Shown here in pieces: positions 42,327-49,533 of a DNA stretch of 64,000 bases. The DNA is from Symbiodinium natans (Eukaryota; Sar; Dinophyceae; Suessiales; Symbiodiniaceae). Location: NCBI GenBank assembly GCA_905221605.1, contig CAJNDS010001068.1, forward strand, positions 774,675-838,674, in the 5' to 3' direction. The translations under genes and the position numbers were made by a program. A model generated the notes under the pieces. The model was not told the DNA's origin, ran no database searches, and worked only from the letters and a program-made list of their open reading frames with translations. Position 1 is the stretch's first letter, and each line of letters opens with the position of its first letter.

Positions 42327-43103
42327 ATGTATAAACGACTAAATTTATATAAAAATAAACTACCAAAAAGGAAAAGGAGAGTATCCGATGATGATGTTTA
42401 TATTAAAGGTATGTATAACCCATTTTTAGATACTACAGGTTATGAAGTTGAAGATATACGAGAAAGTGGCATAACAACAGCAGATAAGGGAGTTTTAGCG
42501 GATTACCCAGATTTTGAAGGTATAGGGTGGATATTTGATAGTGAAATTAAAGATTATGAAAGTTTGTTAAAGGATAGAAGAAACAAAATGACACAAACAT
42601 TTAGGTATATGCTGAAACAGAACAGTATCTCATCGCCATCGGAGCCGTCAGAACCGTCAGAACCCAGTTCAATGCCTAGCGGGCTACCTAATAATGTCAG
42701 TCGTAGTAGTTCAAGTCAGTCATCACAACCACAACAAAGAAGTCAAATTATGGATGATTTAAGAAGATTAAGAGAGTTTTTTAGTTTTGGTGGTGGTGCT
42801 GATGAAGATGAAGACGATGAAGAAAACGAAGAAGCACAAGCAAGTAATAAGAATAATCCAACGCCTCCACAATCCAGTAGTTCATCTTCATCGTCAAGGC
42901 GTTCAAGTAATCCAGCACTGCCAGTTTATCAAACAGTAACACCACCGCAAAGTGTAAGAAGTTCGCCGCCACAAAGTGTAAGAAGTTCGCCACCTCACAG
43001 CGTTCCAAGTTCAAGAAGAAGTAACAACAGTGTTAGACCATCAACAGTTTGAAGTAGTTCAACAAGCGTAGCATCAACAATAGGTTATGGTTTTAATCAG
43101 TAA
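42327..43103 (+). CDS. Ser/Pro-rich hypothetical protein with an internal TGA
   Basis: 241 codons to TGA 43050-43052, then 16 further in-frame codons (SSSTSVASTIGYGFNQ) to TAA 43101-43103 in the same Ser-rich style. The N-terminus is basic (MYKRLNLYKNKLPKRKRR), then a conserved-looking NPFLDTTGYEVEDIRESG, an acidic ADEDEDDEENEE stretch, and Ser/Pro repeats (PPQSVRSS, three times). No recognised family. The TGA could be a CGA-to-TGA change, as VRSS occurs in the repeats, a read-through codon, or the real end. Confidence 0.6.
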
Positions 43104-43132
43104 GAAAATTATAATGAGATATTTCTTTTATC

Positions 43133-43152
43133 GCTTATGCTTTAGCATAAGC
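43133..43152. other. Hairpin upstream of the 43187 gene
   Basis: Perfect 8-bp arms GCTTATGC/GCATAAGC around TTTA, immediately after the 42327 gene and 1 nt before an ACTTAAAG motif. It could end the upstream transcript. Confidence 0.5.
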
Positions 43153-43153
43153 A

Positions 43154-43161
43154 ACTTAAAG
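43154..43161 (+). promoter_or_regulatory. Putative early promoter motif ACTTAAAG (43187 gene)
   Basis: ACTTAAAG, 25 nt before ATG 43187, within the 20-29 nt range seen for the other members. Confidence 0.55.
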
Positions 43162-43186
43162 AAATATTCATATTATTAATTAAATA

Positions 43187-43558
43187 ATGACTAACTACTT
43201 CGTAGGTAATGACGGAATAAAAACAACAATTAATGACGATTTATTTGACCTGTTATGGAATAGTATTGATAGTGGGGATATTTCAACTACTGATAGTGAA
43301 AGTGATAAGTGTATCAAGAAAGAAAAGAAGAAAATTTATAATGATAGGTTGAACCAGAAGTATAAAGAAGAAGATTATTTTAATGATTATTACAAGAAAA
43401 ACAGTAAGAGTTATGTATGTGAAAGATGTGGTAAAACAATAACAAGTAACAGTAATAAAGCAAAGCATCAGAGCACCGAAAGGTGTAAGAGAATTTATGA
43501 AGAGAAGCAACAAAATGAAATGGAGAAAACATTAGTGAGGAAAATTGTAGGTTTATAA
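43187..43558 (+). CDS. Zinc-finger hypothetical protein
   Basis: 123 residues. An acidic N-terminal half (DSGDISTTDSESDK) is followed by basic helices and a C-terminal Cys/His finger (YVCERCGKTITSN...KHQSTERC; CxxC then H-x5-C). It has the early-type ACTTAAAG motif and lies just upstream of the integrase gene. A transcriptional or DNA-binding role is plausible; no specific family is recognised. Confidence 0.7.
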   Translation: MTNYFVGNDGIKTTINDDLFDLLWNSIDSGDISTTDSESDKCIKKEKKKIYNDRLNQKYKEEDYFNDYYKKNSKSYVCERCGKTITSNSNKAKHQSTERCKRIYEEKQQNEMEKTLVRKIVGL

Positions 43559-43592
43559 TTAATATTAATTAAATTTCTAGTTAATATTAATT

Positions 43593-44519
43593 ATGAGTGC
43601 TAATGAGATTTTGGAGAAGATATATTACGATTTGGAAAGAGGATACGGGTCGGTAAGAAGTTTATATGAAGAAGCAAATAAAGACGGAGCGGGTGTAACC
43701 TTACAATATGTTAAGGACTGGGTTAAGAAACAAACAACTCAAAGGAGAAATTATAAGAATTACAACAGTTATTCGGCGCCTTATGCTAGAGCAGTTTATA
43801 GTGTTGATATTATGGATATGGTTAGTTTAATGAAAGACACTGACACTTTTAAGAAAGAGTATAAGCGGTATGCGTTGTTATGTATTGATAATTTTAGTAA
43901 GAAAATTCATATCGTGCCTATGGAGAACCGAGACGGTGAAACAGTGTATAACGCTTTTATGGAGTGCTTTAAGGTTATGGGTTATCCTAATAGTATTTAT
44001 TCGGATGATGATGGGGCGTTTAATTATAAGAAGTTACAGGATTTTTTGAAAGGGGAAGGCATTGACCATATAGTAACTTTAACGCATGCGAATGTAGCAG
44101 AGAGAGCAATCAGAACTATTAAGAAGATGATTACTGACAGAGCACTAGTAACGAAAGGAGCATGGACGATTTTATTACAACCAGTATTAAACAAATATAA
44201 TAAACAAATGAAACACTCAACCACAGATATGACTCCAGACGAAGCGCATAAGGACGAAAACGCGGTGAAAGTGAAGGCAAACTCGGTATTGAAAGAAAAG
44301 TATTTAAGAAAATATCCAAAGGTAGAAGTCGGGGATAAGGTGAAAGTATTTGTAAAAGGAAAGGGCAACTACACATCAAGAAAAGAATCGCGCAATCAAT
44401 GGAGCGAACAAACATACACGGTTAAGGAAATAGGCAGAGACCTACAACTCAACAAACACTACATCCTAGAAGGTAAAGCTAAAAAATATAACAGGCACGA
44501 AATATTATTAGTAGATTAA
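43593..44519 (+). CDS. Retrovirus-like (rve/DDE) integrase
   Basis: 308 residues; catalyses insertion of the linear element into host DNA. The catalytic core has the D-D-E plan: Asp72 in YSVDIMDM, the Asp cluster 138-140 in IYSDDDGAF, and Glu170 in HANVAERAIRTIKKM. It lacks a clear HHCC finger in front; the N-terminal 60 residues are helical and basic. After the core is a beta-type C-terminal domain (VEVGDKVKVFVKGKGNY...YTVKEIGRDL) like the SH3-like or chromo-like tails of Polinton integrases. It is intact, and sits next to the right end. A TCTAG lies about 16 nt before the ATG, a variant of the TCTAA motif. Confidence 0.93.
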   Translation: MSANEILEKIYYDLERGYGSVRSLYEEANKDGAGVTLQYVKDWVKKQTTQRRNYKNYNSYSAPYARAVYSVDIMDMVSLMKDTDTFKKEYKRYALLCIDNFSKKIHIVPMENRDGETVYNAFMECFKVMGYPNSIYSDDDGAFNYKKLQDFLKGEGIDHIVTLTHANVAERAIRTIKKMITDRALVTKGAWTILLQPVLNKYNKQMKHSTTDMTPDEAHKDENAVKVKANSVLKEKYLRKYPKVEVGDKVKVFVKGKGNYTSRKESRNQWSEQTYTVKEIGRDLQLNKHYILEGKAKKYNRHEILLVD

Positions 44520-44524
44520 TATAT

Positions 44525-44532
44525 ACTTAAAG
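44525..44532 (+). promoter_or_regulatory. Putative early promoter motif ACTTAAAG (Cys-rich C)
   Basis: ACTTAAAG, 26 nt before ATG 44559. The next 25 nt (ACATGGCGCCCTAGTATATT and on) match the region upstream of the 27127 start, evidence for duplication of promoter with gene. Confidence 0.65.
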
Positions 44533-44558
44533 ACATGGCGCCCTAGTATATTATAGTA

Positions 44559-45182
44559 ATGAGTGATAGTGAAAGCGTTGTAACAGTAGATTATAACATT
44601 GAGAAAGAAATTGAGTATGGTCGTAAATTAATAAAGGATGATATTAAAAACTGTAAGAATTGTAAATTAATACATTATCAATTGAAAAATAACTTTAATG
44701 TATTTACTGACGGTGTAAATGAGAATATCTTTTCCTATATCGGATGTAGTGACTGCGTATCAAGAAACTATTATTTGGATTATGATGTTTCCATTCTTAT
44801 TTATGGTTTAGTAAGAAACAATGAGTATCCTGAACATAGAGATATAATATTACAAGTGTTGAGCGGTTTTAACCCTAACTTCTGTTGTGCTATTATTTAT
44901 GCTAACATTTATGTAGATGATGTTTACATATATGAAACTGACTTTTGTGAAAAATATAGTGAGTTGTATAATAAACAAATACATGACAAATTTGAAGACG
45001 CTTATAACCATTATTTTAATGAGGAAAAAGTAAAAGAACTGAAAGAACTATTAATAACTAAATATAATAATGAATATGAATATTATAATAATATAGTTGA
45101 ACTAAAACAATATTTGTATCATTATTTAAGAATATTTTCAATGATAATTACATATTTAAATAAGCGACAAGTTTTTTTATGA
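44559..45182 (+). CDS. Cys-rich zinc-ribbon-like protein, terminal paralogue family, member C
   Basis: 207 residues starting MSDSESVV like member B at the other end. CKNCK (about 31-36) and CSDC (about 64-67) pairs form the putative zinc ribbon, then NEYPEHRD and a Tyr-rich helical C-terminal half. It reads outward toward the right TIR. The frame ends in TGA; the frame continues 19 codons to TAA, but that extension does not look conserved. Function unknown. Confidence 0.78.
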   Translation: MSDSESVVTVDYNIEKEIEYGRKLIKDDIKNCKNCKLIHYQLKNNFNVFTDGVNENIFSYIGCSDCVSRNYYLDYDVSILIYGLVRNNEYPEHRDIILQVLSGFNPNFCCAIIYANIYVDDVYIYETDFCEKYSELYNKQIHDKFEDAYNHYFNEEKVKELKELLITKYNNEYEYYNNIVELKQYLYHYLRIFSMIITYLNKRQVFL

Positions 45183-45261
45183 TTTAATACAATGGTTAAA
45201 ATTCATCATTATAGACCAACCATAATATTATTAACTAGCAAATAATATTATAGTTAAAAAT

Positions 45262-45269
45262 ACTTAAAG
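45262..45269 (+). promoter_or_regulatory. Putative early promoter motif ACTTAAAG (Cys-rich D)
   Basis: ACTTAAAG, 29 nt before ATG 45299, again followed by ACAAAACGCCTTAGAATA, a version of the member B/C promoter. Confidence 0.6.
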
Positions 45270-45298
45270 ACAAAACGCCTTAGAATAGTAAGAGGAAA

Positions 45299-45914
45299 AT
45301 GAGTATATTTAAGTATGAAAATTGCCATGTGTGTAAATGTATTAAGGGGAATAGAAAAGGCATTCTAAATAATATATTACCTGAAAATATAGGTAATGAA
45401 GTAGTTGATTATCTACAATGTAAAAAGTGTGAGAAACTAAAACATCATGACAATAACTTTAGTGATGAATATCCAAGATTTGGTATAGAATTGAGTAAAG
45501 TAGAAAAGCAGTTCTTCTTATTGATAAAGATTAATCCGAAATCATTCATAGACAACAGGATAAGAAAGAGAAGTATCATGAAACAACAAATGAAAGAATT
45601 AATTAAAGCAAGAGGGGCTAAAGATAAAAAAAGTATTAAACTCATTTGTTCATAATGCTGATGTATTTGGTATTGTTGAAGATTTTCTTACCCATATGTG
45701 GAGCGAAGGAAGCACAAAACGTCTTGTAGGTTATCATATGAACTCATTTTTATCTGGCACTTATGTTTATGCTAAAACAGAATATGAAAACTTAGACCTG
45801 TTTTATAAAGTGGTTGTAATGTATATTGATTACATATTAGAAGATTATGCTTGCTATATTGATAGAAATGAAATAAATAAATATATTGATAAAGTATTTA
45901 ATCCCTTTGAATAA
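45299..45914 (+). CDS. Cys-rich zinc-ribbon-like protein, terminal paralogue family, member D (frameshifted)
   Basis: The first frame (118 codons) has CHVCKC (about 9-14) and CKKC (about 41-44), then DEYPRF and a basic helix, and stops at 45653-45655. Another plus-strand frame (0 versus 2 modulo 3) is open across the A7 run at 45626-45632 and continues with VLNSFVHNADVFGIVEDF to TAA 45912-45914, giving about 205 residues, the length of member C. A one-base indel in the A run would join them. The stop lies 2 bp from the right TIR, mirroring member A at the left end. Confidence 0.7.
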
Positions 45915-45916
45915 AT

Positions 45917-46434
45917 CAACCATAACATTATTACTAATATAATGAAATGGTTGAACTGACTAATAAACCCTAGGAATAACCCAAAGTTAAACAATGTCTA
46001 GACCATACTAAGCCCAGACTAGGCTTTATGTTAGGCGTTTCTATGAACCGCCTAACTAAAGTCAATTATAGCCTAACCCAGAGACCGAAAATAACGAATA
46101 AACCTACCGAAACCAAAAGTTAAGAATAACTACTAGGCCTAAAAATGAAAACATCAAAGGTTAAACAAATACTTAAATTAGATATACCGGAACTAGGGCT
46201 AAGCAAAAAACGAAGAAGGAGACAAACCCAGACAAAACGAATAAGACACCCCTAAGAAAAAACGAATAAGGCAACCATAGCAAGAAGACAGACCCCAGAG
46301 TCAATAATATAGAAACGAGGAAGGCGACAAGGTCAAACAACAAGTAGGAGACAGTGATGAATAGACACAAAACAAACCAGACACCCAACATACAATGTCC
46401 CATGACCCCACAATCCCCCTTTCCACTATTTTTT
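45917..46434 (-). repeat. Right terminal inverted repeat of the provirus
   Basis: Reverse complement of 25378-25894, ending CCACTATTTTTT. The inner end begins CAACCATAACATTATT. Divergence from the left copy is concentrated near the inner end. Confidence 0.92.
46173..46403 (-). CDS. TIR-embedded hydrophobic protein, right copy
   Basis: The same 76-residue Leu/Phe/Val-rich open frame as at 25409-25639, with an identical protein. It begins at the ATG whose complement is 46401-46403. Because the TIRs are near-identical DNA, conservation between the two does not prove coding. Confidence 0.4.
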   Translation of the reverse strand: MGHCMLGVWFVLCLFITVSYLLFDLVAFLVSILLTLGSVFLLWLPYSFFLRGVLFVLSGFVSFFVFCLALVPVYLI

Positions 46435-46496
46435 CCCCACCCCCCCCACCCCCCCCCCCCCCCCACCCCCCCACCCCCCCCCCCCCCCACCACCCC
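46435..46496 (+). other. Poly-C tract at the right provirus boundary
   Basis: About 60 nt of C with scattered A on the plus strand, immediately outside the right TIR and in the same orientation as the left tract. Target-site duplication cannot be read because any short duplicate would be C. Confidence 0.8.
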
Positions 46497-47633
46497 CTGT
46501 AGGGGGGCGGTCTAGGCCCTGAGTTTTGGGGTTTAGGGTTTAGGGCAGGGCTTATGGCTTAGGGTTTAGGGTTTAGGTTCAGGGTTCAGGGTTCAGGGTT
46601 CAGGGTCAGGTTCATCGGGTTAGGGTTTAGGGTTTAGGTTTTTTAGGGTTTTAGGGTTTAGGTTTAGGGTTTAGGGTTTAGGGTTTAGGGTTTAGGGTTT
46701 AGTTAGGTTTTTAGGGGGTTTTAGGGTTTAGGGTTAGGTTTTAGGGTTTAGGGTTTAGGGTTTAGGGTTTAGGGTTTAGGGTTTAGGGTTTAGGGTTTAG
46801 GGTTTAGGGTTTAGGGTTTAGGGTTTAGGGTTTAGGGTTTAGGGTTTAGGGTTTCGCGCCTTTTCCCAAATGGGGTGTTGAATTTCCGGGCACGGGTGAG
46901 ACGTCTGTACTAGTGCAGTTCTTGCGGTGGACGGCGTGCTTGCTGTAAAAGCGGCTCTTCGGCCCGCTTACTGCAGGCCGACCAACATATACCCACCCCG
47001 CGCCGTTCAGGAGGCGGCCCAACCACCCAAACCTATTCCTTTTAGGGTTTACCTGGGTAGCCATACGCCTATTTATAAATGGTGGTTTCCCTGAACGCCC
47101 ACATTCTGTAGGCACGCCCGCATTTCCCCAAACGCCCATAATTGCAGAAAGCACCCTGGGCTAAGCGAAGCCTTAAGCCCATGCCGAGCCCCGTGCCAAT
47201 GTCAGTGCTCGAGAGATGACAGGTTTGATTGATCATCAATAGGTTGCAACAGGTTTCGGAGAAGATTTCACCTGGAGAGTGTTATAGACCGAGTGAATTT
47301 AGCTGGCAACCAGAAGGGCTTTTTGAACAGCACCCTACCGCTTCATGTCTCGACTGCCCTCCTGATCACTGCAGAGCTTCGCAAGGCATCTCTGGCATGG
47401 ATTTGTTGGATTGTTTAAAGCACGTTTCTCCAGCGTAGCTTGGTCGATCAAGCCGGTGCGTGTCGCACATTGGCCAGGTGAACCCGAGAGAAGCCGATGA
47501 TGGCGATGCCGCCAACGCACAGGTGCGCCCACACCTGCCAAGCTGTATACTTGTTTTCTTCGGGAAACGTCTGTGTGTGTGTGTTCGCAGTTGGGGTTCA
47601 AGGGCTGCCTTACTCACATTCTAGCTGCCGGGA
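46497..47633. repeat. TTTAGGG array and unique host sequence
   Basis: TTTAGGG-type arrays with frequent irregular units at about 46530-46855, then about 780 bp of unique sequence. Short open frames at 46846-47600 on both strands show no domain and are not supported. Confidence 0.6.
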
Positions 47634-48190
47634 ATGTGCACTTTTAACTTCATGGAATGTGTGGAGATGTGGGATTCTCATCCTCGGTTGAGAAAGCGTG
47701 CGCGGACTCGTGAGCTGCTGGTTGTCGACGCCCGTGGGCGCAAGCATGTGTCACCGACCTTGTCCAACCTCCATGTCAACTCGAGTGTGGTCAGGCCCTT
47801 TACACTGGTTATGGCCAAGCATGGTGTCATCATCACAAAATCCTTGTCAAAACTGCGCCCGCCGATCGAGGCCTTCTATCGGCAAGAACTCGTAGACGAA
47901 GAAAGCAAAGATCCGATAGTCCTGGCCAGGCTGACGAGCTCAGCAAAGAAAACCGCGAAAATCGTCAAGACCATGCTTACAGCAGTGAAACGCAAATGGT
48001 CAAAGTGGGAAATGCCTCGCGAAACCAAACCGCACATATATTTTTTCAGGCTTTTATTTGGAAGTATTCACATATCTACACGCTCGTGTGTGCACGTGTG
48101 CACGCGGAACATATAAGGACGAGAAGGTTCGATCTATGGTTCTTGATTTGGCAAAGGCCTGCTCCACTGCATACGCTGACACTAGTGCAG
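47634..48190 (+). CDS. Candidate exons of a dinoflagellate hypothetical gene, part 1
   Basis: An open frame (47634-48116) reads as a basic soluble protein from about 47695: RKRARTRELLVVDARGRK, then LTSSAKKTAKIVKTMLTAVKRKWSKWEMPRETK. It then degrades into a run that looks intronic (IYFFRLLFGS...). A second coding-like piece, RDEKVRSMVLDLAKACSTAYADTSAG, lies near 48117-48195 in another frame. I infer two exons with an intron ending in AG near 48050-48115, but exact splice sites are not determined. No family recognised. Confidence 0.35.
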
Positions 48191-48346
48191 GAAACTTAAC
48201 ATTTTACCTTTTCGCTGTAAGTTGTGCCCTGCCGATCGAAGCATTTACCAGATTCTCTGTCTGAAGTTTGCAGCCCAAGCTAGGAAGGCCGCTCTGCGCT
48301 TCCGAAGAAGGCAAAGGCAAAGGTTTCGAGTTCGAGTAGCTGCAGC

Positions 48347-49204
48347 ATGGACGACGACAACCTCAAGTCGGTCTTGAAGCTGTGGTCGGATCGAGATCAC
48401 ACAAGTCCGTTGGAGGCTTTTCTCAAAGCTCCACCTCAAGCAGAGCTGGAGGCTGTCCTGGGCTTCAGTCTGAACCCTGAGCATTACACGTCGCGGCCTG
48501 CCGACCGGTCGGACTCGAAGGGTGGGGAGGCTCATGTGGTTGAGCAGGACACTTTGACGGAGTCACAAATTGCGGCGGCGCTGTCGGATGAGGGCAAGGA
48601 GCCCGATCCTGCTGCGTTGCCTCCGCAGGAGGCGTGTGAGCCGGAGCCTGCGCCGCTTCTTGCGCTTCCTGTGGAGGCTGAGCAGTCCCCCAAGCCCAAG
48701 CCGAGCCCCTTCACAACGCCAGTGAAGCCCAAAGAGCCCGTCATTGTGATATCCCCTGGCAGCCCCATGGACTTCCAGTTGCATGTAGAGATTCCCAAAT
48801 TGGAGTCGTGTTTCGCGTACATATGCTCCATGCATGCAAGCGTGCGCGTGCTTTGTGTACTTAAGGCAACCACTCCTGTTCCTGTGGACAGTCCCCTTTC
48901 GGGGCTATCGAGCCAGTTTGCCAGCATGGATCCCAACGTTCTTGAGAGCCTCCTTGCCCTTGTGAAGGAGAAGCTGCTCGTGTACTTCAGCCTTGTTCAA
49001 GCGCGCGTGTTTGTTTGTGATGTGTCGCATAACCTTCGGGCTTATAAGAGCGAACTTAGGTCCCAGCCGGACCAGGACACGAAGAAGAATGCGTTCGAAC
49101 CACGACGTAGAATATCGTTCGGTTCAGATGCATCCACTGCCTCTGGGTCGATCTCTTCAAAAGCCACTTCAGGCAGAATGCGTGGCGGAATTTTCCCTTT
49201 ATGA
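48347..49204 (+). CDS. Candidate exon(s) of a hypothetical acidic/proline-rich protein, part 2
   Basis: A 285-codon open frame starting MDDDNLKSVLKLWSDRDHTS. The frame is open a little upstream as well (KKAKAKVSSSSSCS), so ATG 48347 may not be the true start. It is Pro/Glu-rich at about 85-135, and the stretch near 48810-48870 (FAYICSMHASVRVLCVLK) looks like an unspliced intron read in frame. The final part may be another exon. No domain recognised. Neighbouring open frames on both sides suggest one multi-exon gene from about 47.6 to 50.8 kb. Confidence 0.4.
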   Translation: MDDDNLKSVLKLWSDRDHTSPLEAFLKAPPQAELEAVLGFSLNPEHYTSRPADRSDSKGGEAHVVEQDTLTESQIAAALSDEGKEPDPAALPPQEACEPEPAPLLALPVEAEQSPKPKPSPFTTPVKPKEPVIVISPGSPMDFQLHVEIPKLESCFAYICSMHASVRVLCVLKATTPVPVDSPLSGLSSQFASMDPNVLESLLALVKEKLLVYFSLVQARVFVCDVSHNLRAYKSELRSQPDQDTKKNAFEPRRRISFGSDASTASGSISSKATSGRMRGGIFPL

Positions 49205-49241
49205 AACTTCTTGAAATGGCTTCGTTGTGTTCCTGACATGC

Positions 49242-49494
49242 AGGCCAAACTTCGTACGACAACGACGACACGCAACAGTGGTGCCCAACGGAGGGCGAAT
49301 TGCTCGCTGCGTGGTCTGAGATTGAAGCGAAAGAGGCGGAACTCCACAAGCGGGAGGCGTCAATGGCCAGAACCGAAGAGCTTCGCAAGGAGCATGCGAA
49401 AAGTGCATTGCGGTTGAAGGAGCAGCTTCACGGAAAGGAGCGCCAAGCCGTCCCGCCCATCAAGCTTCCCGAGGATGCGAAGCCAGCTGCTTGA
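49242..49494 (+). CDS. Candidate coiled-coil exon, part 3
   Basis: After a GCAG at about 49241 an open frame encodes EGELLAAWSEIEAKEAELHK and continues as a Lys/Glu/Ala coiled coil to a TGA at 49492-49494. It probably belongs to the same gene as the flanking frames. The exon boundaries are inferred. Confidence 0.4.
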
Positions 49495-49533
49495 CCCATC
49501 CACATAATAATTTTTCGGTAGACAGCTGTTTGT

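Larger units (their letters stand above)
25378..46434. mobile_element. Integrated Polinton-like virus (Maverick/Polinton type), about 21 kb
   Basis: A sharply bounded AT-rich block whose ends are inverted repeats starting AAAAAATAGTGG and ending CCACTATTTTTT. Inside are the hallmark genes of Polintons and PLVs: protein-primed family B DNA polymerase, rve integrase, A32-type packaging ATPase, major capsid protein and a likely minor capsid protein, plus a fibre, a lipase-like protein and a GIY-YIG nuclease. The set would allow protein-primed replication, capsid assembly, genome packaging and integration. Five genes have 1-nt frame breaks and two have in-frame TGA codons, so this copy may be inactive as written. 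No maturation protease was recognised. The closest named group cannot be decided without alignment. Confidence 0.93.

Noticed and set aside
44559-45242. Extension of Cys-rich member C through its TGA to the next TAA
   Set aside because: The 19 extra codons do not resemble the paralogues' ends; TGA is accepted as the stop here.
25378-46434. LTR retrotransposon
   Set aside because: End repeats are inverted, not direct; there is no reverse transcriptase or gag; the integrase is of the rve type shared with Polintons.
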